Source: Streptomyces sp. NBC_01317 (lineage in GTDB: Bacteria; Actinomycetota; Actinomycetes; Streptomycetales; Streptomycetaceae). Taken from it: a stretch of 64,000 nt of DNA. The notes below the pieces were generated by a model, which saw only the letters and a list, made by a program, of their open reading frames with translations, ran no database searches and was not told where the DNA came from. Shown here one piece after another: positions 1 to 9,499 of this stretch. Made by a program: the position numbers and the translations under genes. The DNA is taken from assembly GCF_035961655.1 (NCBI RefSeq), contig NZ_CP108393.1:2587501-2651500 (forward strand), read 5' to 3'. Numbering within the stretch: position 1 is the first letter of the stretch; each line of letters begins with the position of its first letter.

Positions 1-1
1 T

Positions 2-1774
2 GTCGCGATCGTCGCGTCCTGCCTCGGCCTGGTCTTCCCCCTGATCCTCAAGTGGATGGTGGACGGCCCGGTCACCGACCGGGACACCGGCGGCATCTGG
101 CGGGGAGCGCTGTACCTGCTGCTCCTGGGGATCGCCGAGGCGGTGCTGTTCGGGTTCCGGCGGTGGCTGGTGGCGCGCCCGCTGGCCGGGGTCGAGGCGT
201 CGATGCGCGCCGACCTCTACCGGCACCTGCAACGGCTCCCGGTCGCCTTCCACGACCGCTGGCCGTCGGGGCAGCTGCTCTCGCGCGGTACGACGGACCT
301 GATGCTGCTGCGGATGTTCTTCGCGTTCCCGCTCACGTTCCTGTTGGTCAACGCGGTCACGATCCTGGCCGGCTTTGTGATCCTGCTCATGCAGGAGTGG
401 TCGCTCGGGCTGGTGCTGCTCGCTCCCGTCGTGCCGCTGGTCGTCCTCTGCTCGCTCTTCGAGTCGCGGTACACCGCGGTCGCCCGGCAGGCGCAGGACC
501 AGGTCGGGGATCTGACGACGGTGGTCGAGGAGGGTGTGCTCGGCATCCGGATCATCAAGGGCTTCGGCCGGCATCGCAGCCAGTCCCGCGCCTTTCACGC
601 GCTCGCCGGGACGCTGCGGACCACCGAGCTGGCCAAGGCCCGGCTGCTGGCGGCCATCTGGGCGCTGATCATGACGCTCCCGGAGCTGGCCATCGGCGCG
701 GCGCTGGTGCTGGGCACGATCCAGGTGGCGGACGGTGACCTGTCGGCGGGCACGCTGGTGGCGTTCCTGTCGACGGCGCTGGCGCTGCGGTGGCCGGTGG
801 AGTCGCTGGGGTTCCTGCTGGCGATGAGCCAGGAGTCGGCGACGGCGACCGAGCGATTCTTCGAGGTGATGGACGTACCGGAAGAGGTCGAGGACGACGC
901 CGACGCGGCGGGTACGGGGAGCGCGGCGCCGGAGGGCGCGGGCGGGCTGCGGTTCGAGGGGGTGTCGTTCCGCTATCCGGACGCCGAGGCGGACTCCGTG
1001 CCCGTACTGGACCGGATCGACCTGCACATCAGGCCGGGCGAGACGATGGCGCTGGTCGGGGCGACCGGTTCCGGCAAGACGACGCTGACCGCGCTGGTCC
1101 CCCGGCTGCACGAGGTGACGGCGGGGCGGATCACGCTCGACGGCCAGGACGTCGGGCTGATGCCGCGCGCACGGCTGCGGGAGCTGGTGTCGGTGGCGTT
1201 CGAGGAGCCGACGCTGTTCTCGGCGAGTGTCGGGGAGAACGTGCTGATGGGCGCGGAGGGCGCGGGCGAGGAGGCCCTGGGGCGGGCGCTGGACGTGGCC
1301 CAGGCCGGGTTCGTGAAGGATCTGCCGGAGGGTACGGCGACCCAGGTCGGCGAGCAGGGTCACAGCCTCTCGGGGGGCCAGCGCCAACGGCTCGCGCTGG
1401 CGCGGGCGGTGGTGGGACGGCCGCGCTTCCTGGTGCTGGACGATCCGCTCTCGGCGCTGGACGTGCACACGGAGGCGCTGGTGGAGGCTGCCCTGCGGCG
1501 GGTGCTGCGGGAGACCACCGCGCTGGTGGTGGCGCACCGGCCTTCGACGGTGCTGCTGGCGGACCGGGTGGCGCTGATCTCGGGGGGCCGGATCACGGCG
1601 GTCGGCACGCATCAGGAGCTGCTGCGGAGCAGTGAGGAGTACGCGTGGCTGATGTCGGGCGCGAGCGCGGGAGCGGGGGCCGCCGAAGCGCTGGAGGCTG
1701 CACAGGCCGCCGAGGTTGTCGAGGCCGCTGAGGCCATGGAGGCTGTTGAGGCCGCGGAGGAGAACGCCCGATGA
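2..1774 (+). CDS. ABC exporter subunit, permease-ATPase fusion (5' partial)
   Basis: Half-transporter of a heterodimeric ABC exporter of the multidrug/lipid type. The reading frame is open from the window edge and already in a membrane segment, so the true start lies upstream. After about six transmembrane segments comes the nucleotide-binding domain with Walker A GATGSGKTT, signature LSGGQRQR and Walker B FLVLDDPLSALD. The residue after the Walker B aspartate is Asp, not the catalytic Glu, so this subunit provides the degenerate ATP site. The last roughly 35 residues are an Ala/Glu-rich tail outside the conserved fold. The stop overlaps the next start by 4 nt (ATGA at 1771), implying translational coupling to the partner subunit. 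The substrate cannot be inferred from sequence. Confidence 0.93.
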   Translation, partial: VAIVASCLGLVFPLILKWMVDGPVTDRDTGGIWRGALYLLLLGIAEAVLFGFRRWLVARPLAGVEASMRADLYRHLQRLPVAFHDRWPSGQLLSRGTTDLMLLRMFFAFPLTFLLVNAVTILAGFVILLMQEWSLGLVLLAPVVPLVVLCSLFESRYTAVARQAQDQVGDLTTVVEEGVLGIRIIKGFGRHRSQSRAFHALAGTLRTTELAKARLLAAIWALIMTLPELAIGAALVLGTIQVADGDLSAGTLVAFLSTALALRWPVESLGFLLAMSQESATATERFFEVMDVPEEVEDDADAAGTGSAAPEGAGGLRFEGVSFRYPDAEADSVPVLDRIDLHIRPGETMALVGATGSGKTTLTALVPRLHEVTAGRITLDGQDVGLMPRARLRELVSVAFEEPTLFSASVGENVLMGAEGAGEEALGRALDVAQAGFVKDLPEGTATQVGEQGHSLSGGQRQRLALARAVVGRPRFLVLDDPLSALDVHTEALVEAALRRVLRETTALVVAHRPSTVLLADRVALISGGRITAVGTHQELLRSSEEYAWLMSGASAGAGAAEALEAAQAAEVVEAAEAMEAVEAAEENAR

Positions 1775-3672
1775 GTACGTCCACCTCGACCGGTACGGAC
1801 ACGGGCGGCGGGCAGCCCGCGGACGGCACCGCCACTGCCGTCACCGCCGCCGCGCCCTCCCTCACGAAGGCTCCGTCGTCCGGCGACCCCTTCGACCGTG
1901 ACGCCCTGCCCGCTCCCCCGCGCGCCACCGGCACCCTGCTGCGCTCGCTGCTGCGCGCCCACCGCCCCCGGGTGATCGTGGCCACGCTGCTCCTGCTGCT
2001 CCAGCAGGCCGCGTCCCAGGCGGGCCCGCTGCTCGTCGCGTACGCCATCGACCGGGGGGTGCCGGCGTTCCGCGACGGCGACCACGGTCCCGTCGTCGCC
2101 GTCGGGGCCGGGTATCTGATCTGCGCGCTGGGCTCGGGCGGCTTCCAGTGGGCGTTCATCCTGGCCTCCGCGCGGATCAACCAGGACGTGCTCCTCGACC
2201 TGCGCGGCCGGATCTTCCGCCACGCCCAGGCGCTGAGTGTGGACTTCCACGAGCGCTACACCTCGGGCCGGCTGATCTCCCGGTCGACCACGGACGTGGA
2301 GTCGCTGCGGGAGCTGCTCAGCGAGGGCCTCCAGGAACTCATCGCGGTGGTACTGGCGTTCGTCTACATCTCGGCGATGCTGCTCTACCTGGACCTGGGG
2401 CTCGGCGCGCTGGCCGTGATCTCGTTCGTGCCGCTGTATCTGCTCGTACGGCTCTACCAGAAGCGGGCGGGCCGGATCTTCGGCATCCGCTCGACCGCGA
2501 TCGCCGCCGTCATCGTGAAGTTCGCGGAGACGATGAACGGCATCCGGCCGGTGCAGGCCTTCCGCCGCGAGCGCGCCAACGACGCGGACTTCGAGCGGCT
2601 CAACGACCGGCACCGGCTCAGCAACGGCGACGCCCTGCTGGAGATGGCCCGTTACGTCGTCGGCTCCCGGCTCGTCGCGAACGTGGCGGTCGCCGGGATC
2701 GTGCTCTGGGGCGCGTACCGGGTGGCGGACGGCACGCTGGCGCTGGGGGTGCTGGCCGCGGCGGTGCTCTACCTGCGGCGGCTGTACGACCCGATCGACC
2801 GGCTCGGGATGTTCCTCAACTCGTACCAGTCGGCGGCGGCTTCCCTGGAGAAGATCGCGGGGCTGCTGGCCCAGACGCCCTCGGTGCCGGAGGCCGCGTC
2901 GCCGCGTCCGCTGCCGGCCCTCGCGGGCGATCTGCCGGGCCGCGAGGTCGTCTTCGACGGGGTGAGCTTCTCGTACCGTACGGGCGGTGAGATCCTGCCG
3001 CGCTTCGACCTGACCCTCCCGGCCGGCCAGACGGTCGCGGTCGTCGGCTCGACGGGCGCGGGCAAGTCCACGCTCGCCAAGCTGCTGGCGCGCTTCTACG
3101 ACCCGACGGAGGGCCGCGTCCTGCTCGACGGGGTCGACCTGCGCGAGCTGGACACCCCCGAACTGCGGCGCGGGATCGTGATGGTGACGCAGGAGGCGTT
3201 CCTGTTCTCCGGCACGGTCGCGGAGAACATCGCGATCGGCCGCCCGGACGCGACCCGCGAGGAGATCGAGGGGGCGGCGAGGGCCATCGGGGCGCACGAG
3301 TTCATCGCGACGCTGCCGGACGGGTACGACACGGACGTCCGCAAGCGGGGCGGCCGCATCTCCGCGGGCCAGCGCCAGTTGGTGGCCTTCGCGCGGGCCC
3401 TGCTCGCCGACCCGGCGGTGCTGATCCTCGACGAGGCGACCAGTTCGCTGGACATCCCGGGCGAGCGGGCGGTGCAGCGGGCGATGGACACGGTCCTGCG
3501 CGGCCGTACGGCGGTGGTGATCGCCCACCGCCTCTCGACGGTCGAGATCGCGGACCGGGTGCTGGTGATGGAACACGGCCGCGTCGTGGAGGACGGCCGC
3601 CCGGCGGACCTCGTGGCGGGCACGGGCCGCTTCGCGGGCCTGCACCGCGCGTGGCGCGACAGCCTGGCGTGA
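1771..3672 (+). CDS. ABC exporter subunit, permease-ATPase fusion
   Basis: Partner of the preceding half-transporter, 633 residues. A Thr/Ser/Gly-rich cytoplasmic leader of about 60 residues precedes the ABC membrane domain, then a nucleotide-binding domain with Walker A GSTGAGKST, signature ISAGQRQ and Walker B VLILDEATSSLD. This subunit has the catalytic Glu but a degenerate signature (SAG for SGG). The first subunit has the opposite combination. Together they would form one consensus and one degenerate ATP site, the usual architecture of heterodimeric bacterial exporters such as TmrAB. Start ATG is within the 4-nt overlap with the upstream gene. No regulator is adjacent in the window. Confidence 0.94.
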   Translation: MSTSTSTGTDTGGGQPADGTATAVTAAAPSLTKAPSSGDPFDRDALPAPPRATGTLLRSLLRAHRPRVIVATLLLLLQQAASQAGPLLVAYAIDRGVPAFRDGDHGPVVAVGAGYLICALGSGGFQWAFILASARINQDVLLDLRGRIFRHAQALSVDFHERYTSGRLISRSTTDVESLRELLSEGLQELIAVVLAFVYISAMLLYLDLGLGALAVISFVPLYLLVRLYQKRAGRIFGIRSTAIAAVIVKFAETMNGIRPVQAFRRERANDADFERLNDRHRLSNGDALLEMARYVVGSRLVANVAVAGIVLWGAYRVADGTLALGVLAAAVLYLRRLYDPIDRLGMFLNSYQSAAASLEKIAGLLAQTPSVPEAASPRPLPALAGDLPGREVVFDGVSFSYRTGGEILPRFDLTLPAGQTVAVVGSTGAGKSTLAKLLARFYDPTEGRVLLDGVDLRELDTPELRRGIVMVTQEAFLFSGTVAENIAIGRPDATREEIEGAARAIGAHEFIATLPDGYDTDVRKRGGRISAGQRQLVAFARALLADPAVLILDEATSSLDIPGERAVQRAMDTVLRGRTAVVIAHRLSTVEIADRVLVMEHGRVVEDGRPADLVAGTGRFAGLHRAWRDSLA

Positions 3673-4235
3673 CGCCGGGGCGCGTCCGGGCGGCTCTTCG
3701 CGGTCCTGCCACACCCGTCACCCCGCCTCGCCGCGTGGTCGGACCGGCCACGTGCGTCCCGTACAGCGTCCGGCCGGGGTCGCCGCGAGCGGCAGGGGAG
3801 GTTCCACGGGTGCGCGCCCTGGCCCCCTGCGGCCCGGCCGCGGCCGCCCGGCGTCCGGTCCGGGGCACGGAATGCGCCACAGTTCGAGTGGGCCGCGCGT
3901 GCGTTCGCTTTCCCGTGGTCAACACTGTGTTCATCGATGACACATTCGAGTTTGGCCGGGACGAAGTCCGGCAGGTCGGGGCGGGGAGAACCTGCGGCGG
4001 CATCGCGGTGATCACCGGCGAAACGTCCGCTTAACGAACAGGGCCTTTCGGGCACCGGACGATTTCCGGCCAACTTCTTGACGCGGTCCTGACAGACGGG
4101 TGCCCCGACTGCGACTCTTCCCCCGTTCTCCGCACCACCGGTACGGCGTCACTTCGTACCGCAGCATTCGCTCCGCAGGCTCTGCCCGGGCTGCTCACCG
4201 TGCGGCCCGGTACCCCCATCGCAGAAGGAGTTCGC
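3673..4235. promoter_or_regulatory. 563-nt non-coding leader upstream of protease
   Basis: No gene is convincing here; open frames through it lack an RBS and family resemblance. Composition turns less G+C-rich between about 3900 and 4090, as expected of a promoter region. A perfect 11-nt palindrome AACACTGTGTT lies at 3921-3931. A TTGACG hexamer lies at 4078-4083 but I see no convincing -10 at the right distance. The region probably carries the protease promoter and a long untranslated leader. Confidence 0.4.
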
Positions 4236-6269
4236 GTGAGACCCACGCCCAGCCGTCGTGCCACCGCGACCGGCGCTCTGATCGCCGCAGCAGCTCTTCT
4301 CACCGTCGGTGTGCAGGCAGGTACCGCCACCGCACAGCCCGACAGCGCCCCCAAGGCACCGGTCGCCGGCAAGGCGGACCCCGGTGCGCTGCCGCGCGAT
4401 CTCTCCCCCGCCCAGCGCACCGCGCTGATAAAGGCGGCCGACGCTTCCAAGGCGGAGACCGCCAAGGAGCTCGGCCTGGGCGCACAGGAGAAGCTCGCGG
4501 TCCGTGACGTCGTGCAGGACGTCGACGGCACCACGCACACCCGCTTCGAGCGCACCTACGCGGGCCTGCCGGTCCTCGGCGGTGACCTCATCGTCGAGGA
4601 GACGAAGGCGGGGAAGACCGAGTCGGTCACGAAGTCGTCGAAGGCCGTTCTGAAGAACGTCGACCTCTCCGCGGACGTCACCCCGGCCGTCGCCGAGAAG
4701 CAGGCCCTCGGCCTCGCCGTGGCGGACGGTTCGAAGAAGACCGCCGCCGAGCGCGCCCCGCGCAAGGTCGTCTGGGCCGCCAACGGCACCCCGACCCTGG
4801 CGTACGAGACGGTCGTCGGCGGGCTCCAGCAGGACGGGACCCCGAACGAGCTGCACGTGATCACGGACGCGGCCACCGGCAAGAAGATCTTCGAGTACCA
4901 GGGCGTCGACAACGGCGTGGGCAACACGCAGTACAGCGGCCAGGTCACCCTCGGGTCCCTCCAGTCGGGCTCGACCTGGAACCTGACCGACTCCACGCGC
5001 GGCAGCCACAAGACGTACAACCTCAACCGGGGTACGTCGGGCACCGGCACCCTCTTCTCGGGCCCCGACGACGTCTGGGGCAACGGCGTCGCCTCCAACA
5101 CGGAGACCGCGGGCGCCGACGCCGCCTACGGTGCCGCGGAGACGTGGGACTACTTCAAGAACGTGCACGGGCGCACCGGCATCCGCGGTGACGGAGTCGG
5201 CGCGTACTCCCGCGTGCACTACGGCAACAACTACGTCAACGCGTTCTGGCAGGACAGCTGCTTCTGCATGACGTACGGCGACGGCTCGGGCAACGCGAAG
5301 CCCCTCACGTCCATCGACGTGGCGGCCCACGAGATGTCCCACGGCGTCACCGCCAACACCGCCGGCCTGATCTACAGCGGTGAGTCGGGCGGCCTCAACG
5401 AGGCCACCTCCGACATCTTCGCCGCGGCCGTCGAGTTCTACTCCAACCAGCCCGCGGACCCCGCGGACTACCTGGTCGGCGAGAAGATCGACATCAACGG
5501 CAACGGCACCCCGCTGCGCTACATGGACAAGCCGAGCAAGGACGGCGCGTCCAAGGACGCGTGGTACTCGGGCCTCGGCGGCATCGACGTCCACTACTCC
5601 TCGGGTCCGGCGAACCACTTCTTCTACCTGCTCTCCGAGGGCAGCGGCGTCAAGACCATCAACGGCGTCACCTACGACTCGCCGACCTCGGACGGCCTGC
5701 CGGTGACCGGCATCGGCCGGGCCAAGGCCGAGCAGATCTGGTTCAAGGCGCTCTCCACGAAGTTCGGCACCTCGACGAACTACGCGGCCGCCCGTACCGG
5801 CACGCTCGCGGTCGCCAGTGACCTCTACGGCGGCACGAGCAGCGTCGAGTACAAGGCCGTGCAGGACGCCTGGGCCGCCATCAACGTCGGCACCCGCTCG
5901 GGCACCCCGCCGCCGGACCCGAGCAAGGTCTTCGAGTCCACCACCCAGGTCGCCATCCCGGACAACGGCGCCGCGGTGACCTCGACGGTCAACGTCACCG
6001 GCATCACGGGCAACGCGCCCACCAACCTCCAGGTCAGCGTGGACATCACGCACACCTGGCGCGGTGACCTGGTCATCGACCTGGTGGCCCCGGACGGCAC
6101 GGCCTACCGTGTCAAGGCGGCCAGCAGCGGCGACTCGGCGGACAACGTGGTCGAGACGTACACCGTGAACGCCTCCTCGGAGGTCGCCAACGGTGCCTGG
6201 AAGCTCAAGGTCCAGGACGTCGCGGCGGCGGACACCGGCCGGATCAACAGCTTCAAGCTCCAGTTCTGA
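4236..6269 (+). CDS. secreted M4 (thermolysin-family) metalloprotease with P domain
   Basis: Extracellular neutral zinc endopeptidase, 677 residues. The GTG start at 4236 is chosen because GAAGGAG ends 5 nt before it and a signal peptide follows at once (twin Arg, hydrophobic core, cleavage near ATA-QPD). Order: signal peptide, FTP/PepSY-like propeptide (about 45-215), peptidase M4 catalytic domain, short Pro linker, and a C-terminal proprotein-convertase P domain (about 565-677). Zinc ligands and catalytic base are visible as HEMSH at 365-369, third ligand Glu389 in GGLNEATSD, and a transition-state His near 453 in IDVHYSSGPANH. The propeptide implies self-cleaving maturation. Followed 23 nt later by a strong hairpin shared with the convergent lyase gene. 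Confidence 0.95.
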   Translation: MRPTPSRRATATGALIAAAALLTVGVQAGTATAQPDSAPKAPVAGKADPGALPRDLSPAQRTALIKAADASKAETAKELGLGAQEKLAVRDVVQDVDGTTHTRFERTYAGLPVLGGDLIVEETKAGKTESVTKSSKAVLKNVDLSADVTPAVAEKQALGLAVADGSKKTAAERAPRKVVWAANGTPTLAYETVVGGLQQDGTPNELHVITDAATGKKIFEYQGVDNGVGNTQYSGQVTLGSLQSGSTWNLTDSTRGSHKTYNLNRGTSGTGTLFSGPDDVWGNGVASNTETAGADAAYGAAETWDYFKNVHGRTGIRGDGVGAYSRVHYGNNYVNAFWQDSCFCMTYGDGSGNAKPLTSIDVAAHEMSHGVTANTAGLIYSGESGGLNEATSDIFAAAVEFYSNQPADPADYLVGEKIDINGNGTPLRYMDKPSKDGASKDAWYSGLGGIDVHYSSGPANHFFYLLSEGSGVKTINGVTYDSPTSDGLPVTGIGRAKAEQIWFKALSTKFGTSTNYAAARTGTLAVASDLYGGTSSVEYKAVQDAWAAINVGTRSGTPPPDPSKVFESTTQVAIPDNGAAVTSTVNVTGITGNAPTNLQVSVDITHTWRGDLVIDLVAPDGTAYRVKAASSGDSADNVVETYTVNASSEVANGAWKLKVQDVAAADTGRINSFKLQF

Positions 6270-6291
6270 CCCGTAGCACCTGAAGGAAAAA

Positions 6292-6325
6292 GTGCCGCCC
6301 GGAGTGTGATCACTCCGGGCGGCAC
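6292..6325. terminator. bidirectional hairpin terminator
   Basis: Perfect 15-bp stem (left arm 6292-6306, right arm 6311-6325) with a TGAT loop, between the convergent protease and lyase genes. It is preceded by GGAAAAA on the + strand and can act for either strand. Confidence 0.88.
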
Positions 6326-6354
6326 TTCGCTGTGCGACAGGACTCCGCCGCGGG

Positions 6355-7596
6355 CTAGTTGGGGTTGCCCGCGTTCGTCAGCGTCTCCCACGCGACGAAC
6401 AGGTTGTTGGTGCCGGAGGGCCGCTGCCGCTCGGTGAGCGTCTGGGTGTTGGCCATCGCCACCCCGTGGAGCGTGTTCAGGGTGTTGAACCCGACCTCGG
6501 TGATCGGGCCGAGGCCGCGGACCACACTGCCGCCGCACAGGTTCGACGGGACGGGCTGCGCCTGGATCTCGTACCGGGACTGGAAGCCCAGCGCCTGCCG
6601 CAGCCGCTCGCCGACCTGCGGGTACAGGTCCTGCCCCTGGAGGCGCGCGGTCTCCAGGACGTGCGAGACCGACGAGATGCCGTAACCGGTGTGGACGAAG
6701 TCCCGGCAGGTCTCCTGGGTGAGACCCGTCATCGCCGAGCCGAACGTGCTCTGGCCCTGCCAGTAACTGACGATCTTCGCCGTGGTGTTGAGGTTCTGGC
6801 TCGGGACCGTCTTCGGCAGCGCGCCGTCCGACGCCAGGTAGATGTAGGCCGGCACCCGGGTCAGGTAGCGGCTGATCGAACTGTCGTACGCGGCCTTGTC
6901 GTTGAGGTAGACGGCGATGCTGGTGGACGCCTCCACCATCGTCAGCTCCCAGTTCCCGTTGGAGTTGGAACCGGCGAGGAGCTTCGGCAGGTAGACGTTG
7001 CGCAGCATCGTGTCGAACCGGCCCGAGTTGGCCCAGTTGCCGCGCACGTACTTGATGATCTCCGCGGCCTTGGGCCAGGACGAGCCCGCCCAGCCGGTCT
7101 GGAGGGGCGCGTTGGAGTTGGTGTGGTCCTTGATGGTGCCGGACCAGGCGTCCATGAGCTGGATCGCCTTCTGCGCGTAGGCGTCGTCGCGCGTGATGTA
7201 CCAGATCAGCGCGTCGGTGTACGCGGCGATCGCGTCCTCACGCTCGTCCGTGCAGCCGTTGTTGGGATTGGAGTACGAACCGCACTCGACGGTCGCGCGG
7301 GGCTTGGCGGTACGGGACAGGGACGCGTACTTGCTCGCGACCATCTGGTCGTACGCGGCCTTCCAGGGCTGCGCCCCGGCCTGCACCTTGCTCCGTACGA
7401 AGTCGAGCTGTGCGGTGTTGAGGTTCACGCCGGGGTGCGTGAAGGCCGCCGGGGCGGCGGCGACGGCCGGGGCGGCGACCGCGGCCGTCACCTCCTCCGG
7501 GGCCTTGGCGGAGGCGGGAGCCATGAAGACGCCGGCGGTGACGCCGGCCAGGGCGGCGGAGAGTCCGAGGACTCTCGCGATGTGTCCGGGGCGCAT
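6355..7596 (-). CDS. secreted alginate-lyase-family polysaccharide lyase, catalytic domain only
   Basis: Predicted extracellular uronate-polysaccharide lyase, 413 residues. A signal peptide (hydrophobic core about 8-30, AxA near 30) leads into an alginate_lyase (alpha/alpha-toroid) domain. Family hallmarks are the NAPLQTGWAGSSWPKAAE segment and ETCRDFVHTGYG, comparable to the RDxxHTxxG motif of alginate lyases. The substrate could be alginate or another uronate polymer; specificity is not readable from sequence. The protein ends right after the catalytic domain (TNAGNPN), exactly where its upstream paralog continues into a linker and lectin domain. Start ATG has GGAAGG 8 nt upstream. It has its own promoter/operator module at 7685-7724. 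Confidence 0.88.
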   Translation of the reverse strand: MRPGHIARVLGLSAALAGVTAGVFMAPASAKAPEEVTAAVAAPAVAAAPAAFTHPGVNLNTAQLDFVRSKVQAGAQPWKAAYDQMVASKYASLSRTAKPRATVECGSYSNPNNGCTDEREDAIAAYTDALIWYITRDDAYAQKAIQLMDAWSGTIKDHTNSNAPLQTGWAGSSWPKAAEIIKYVRGNWANSGRFDTMLRNVYLPKLLAGSNSNGNWELTMVEASTSIAVYLNDKAAYDSSISRYLTRVPAYIYLASDGALPKTVPSQNLNTTAKIVSYWQGQSTFGSAMTGLTQETCRDFVHTGYGISSVSHVLETARLQGQDLYPQVGERLRQALGFQSRYEIQAQPVPSNLCGGSVVRGLGPITEVGFNTLNTLHGVAMANTQTLTERQRPSGTNNLFVAWETLTNAGNPN

Positions 7597-7684
7597 GTGG
7601 GGGGCCTTCCGGGTCAGTGGAGGTCCTCAACTCGGTTCACCCATGTGAACTTGGGGTGAAGTTGTGAACCCTGTTGGAACGAGG

Positions 7685-7724
7685 AACTTAGGACCAACAC
7701 ATGAACACGTCAAGGTCTGGACCT
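7685..7724 (-). promoter_or_regulatory. promoter with palindromic operator upstream of lyase 1
   Basis: Read on the minus strand: palindrome-like AGGTCCAGACCT (7713-7724) directly abuts a -35 TTGACG (7713-7708), followed by a 17-nt spacer and TAAGTT (7690-7685) as -10. The same module precedes the paralog at 9500-9539. The operator resembles the 12-bp repeats of Streptomyces chitinase promoters and the GGTCTAGACC core of DasR sites (from memory), suggesting substrate- or GntR-type control. Confidence 0.65.
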
Positions 7725-7771
7725 ATGCTGATCACCTGGGCCGCTCCCGAGCCCCCCACGCGGGCCGCCGG

Positions 7772-9436
7772 TCAGCCGGGCAGCTGCCAGAGCTGGTTGG
7801 CCGCGCCGGTGCAGCTCCAGATCTGGAGCTTGGTGCCGTTGGCGGTGCTGGGTCCCGTCACATCCAGGCAGCGCCCGGACTGCGGGTTGACCAGCGTGCC
7901 GTTCGCGGCCTTCTGCCACTGCTGCGAGCCGGTCCCGTTGCAGTCGTAGATCTGCACCGGCGTCCCGTTGGCCGTGCCGGCCGCGGCCACGTCGAGGCAC
8001 TTGCCGAGGCCCCGGATCGTGCCGTCCTGGGACACCGTCCAGTTCTGGGCGGAGCTGCCGTTGCAGTCATAGATCTGTACGGCCGTGCCGTTGGCGGAAC
8101 TTGCCGCGTTGATGTCCGCGCACTTGCCGCCGTACCCGGTGATCCGCCCGCTCGGCGACGTGGGCGGGTCGGTGGGCGGCGTGCCGCCGCCGGGGCCGGG
8201 GACGACCGGGTTCTCGGCGTTGGTCAGGGTCTCCCAGGCGACGAACAGGTTGTTGGTGCCGGAGGGCCGCTGCCGCTCGGTGAGCGTCTGGGTGTTGGCC
8301 ATCGCGATGCCCTGGCGGGTGTGCAGGGCGTTGAAGCCGACCTCGGTGACCGCCGCGAGGCCACGGGTGAGCGAGCCGCCGCACAGGCTGGACGGGACGG
8401 GCTCGGCCTGGAGTTCGTACTTCGCCTGGAAGCCGAGCGCCTGCCGCAGCCGCTCGCCGACCTGCGGATACAGGTCCTGCCCCTGGAGGAGGGCGGTCTC
8501 CGCCACGTGCGAGATGGAGGAGATGCCGTAACCGGTGTGGACGAAGTCCCGGCAGGTCTCCTGGGTGAGACCGTTCATCGTGGAGCCGAAGGTGTTGGCC
8601 CCGAACCAGAATCCGACGATCTGGTCCCGGGTGGTGAGGTTCTGGCTCGCCACCGTCCTCGGCAGCGCGCCGTCCGAGGAGAGGTAGACGAAGGCGGGGA
8701 CGCGCTCCAGGTAGTGGCCGATCGCGCGGTCGTAACTCGCCCTGTCCTCAAGGAAGACGGAGATGCTGACCGCCGCCTCCAGCATGGTCAGGTCCCAGTT
8801 CCCGGTGCGGTTGGAGCCGTTCACCAGCTTCGGGAGGTAGACGTCGCGCAGCATCGTCGAGAACCGGGCGGAGTTGGGCCAGTTGCCGTAGGCGTACTTG
8901 ATGATCTCGGCGGCCTTGGGCCAGGACGAGCCGGCCCAGCCCGTCTGGAGCGGCGCGTTGTCGTTGGTGTGGTTCTGGATCGAGCTGGACCAGGCGTCCA
9001 TCAGCTCGATCGACTTGCGCGCGTAGCGCTCGTCACGCGTGATGTACCAGGCGAGCGCGTCGGTGTAGGCGGCGATCGCGTCCTCCCGCTCGTCCGTACA
9101 GCCGTTGTTGGGGTTCGAGACCGGCCCGCACTCCACGACCGCGCGGGGCTTGGCGGTACGGGACAGGGACGCGTACTTGCTCGCCATCATCTGGTCGTAC
9201 GCGGCCTTCCAGGGCTGCGCCCCGGCCTGCACCCTGCCGCGCACGAAGTCGAGTTGCGCGGTGCTGAGGTTCACCCCGGGGTGGGTGAAGACGGCGGGCG
9301 CGGCGGCGACGGCCGGGGCCGTGGCGGGGGCCGCCCGCACGGGCGCGGCGGTGGCCGGCGCCATGAGGGCGGTGACGGTGACCGCCGTCAGGGCGGCGGC
9401 GAGTCCGAGAACTCTGGGGATGATCCGAGGGCGCAT
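7772..9436 (-). CDS. secreted alginate-lyase-family polysaccharide lyase with C-terminal ricin-type lectin (CBM13)
   Basis: Paralog of the downstream lyase (554 residues). Signal peptide, alginate_lyase domain to about residue 410 with the same ETCRDFVHTGYG and NAPLQTGWAGSSWPK signatures, a Pro/Gly/Thr linker (GPGGGTPPTDPPTSP), then a ricin B-type beta-trefoil with three repeats ending in QNW, QQW and QLW and paired CLDV/CADI cysteines. The trefoil should bind polysaccharide and tether the enzyme to substrate. The tandem pair evidently arose by duplication, with the lectin lost from or gained by one copy. It lies 336 nt upstream of its paralog with a separate promoter, so the genes can be expressed independently. 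Confidence 0.9.
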   Translation of the reverse strand: MRPRIIPRVLGLAAALTAVTVTALMAPATAAPVRAAPATAPAVAAAPAVFTHPGVNLSTAQLDFVRGRVQAGAQPWKAAYDQMMASKYASLSRTAKPRAVVECGPVSNPNNGCTDEREDAIAAYTDALAWYITRDERYARKSIELMDAWSSSIQNHTNDNAPLQTGWAGSSWPKAAEIIKYAYGNWPNSARFSTMLRDVYLPKLVNGSNRTGNWDLTMLEAAVSISVFLEDRASYDRAIGHYLERVPAFVYLSSDGALPRTVASQNLTTRDQIVGFWFGANTFGSTMNGLTQETCRDFVHTGYGISSISHVAETALLQGQDLYPQVGERLRQALGFQAKYELQAEPVPSSLCGGSLTRGLAAVTEVGFNALHTRQGIAMANTQTLTERQRPSGTNNLFVAWETLTNAENPVVPGPGGGTPPTDPPTSPSGRITGYGGKCADINAASSANGTAVQIYDCNGSSAQNWTVSQDGTIRGLGKCLDVAAAGTANGTPVQIYDCNGTGSQQWQKAANGTLVNPQSGRCLDVTGPSTANGTKLQIWSCTGAANQLWQLPG

Positions 9437-9499
9437 GGGGGATGCCTTCCGGTCGGCGTAACCAGGTCACCAGGGCGGGGAACCCTTGTTGAACGCTGA

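Noticed and set aside
3651..4034. 127-codon frame downstream of the ABC exporter
   Set aside because: Overlaps the exporter 3' end, runs through the presumptive protease promoter region, and lacks an RBS or any conserved motif.
4149..6053. Long minus-strand open frame opposite the M4 protease (634 codons)
   Set aside because: It is a shadow of the protease gene. Composition is Val/Arg/Gly/Asp-rich with no family resemblance, while the + strand frame has signal peptide, HEMSH and P domain.
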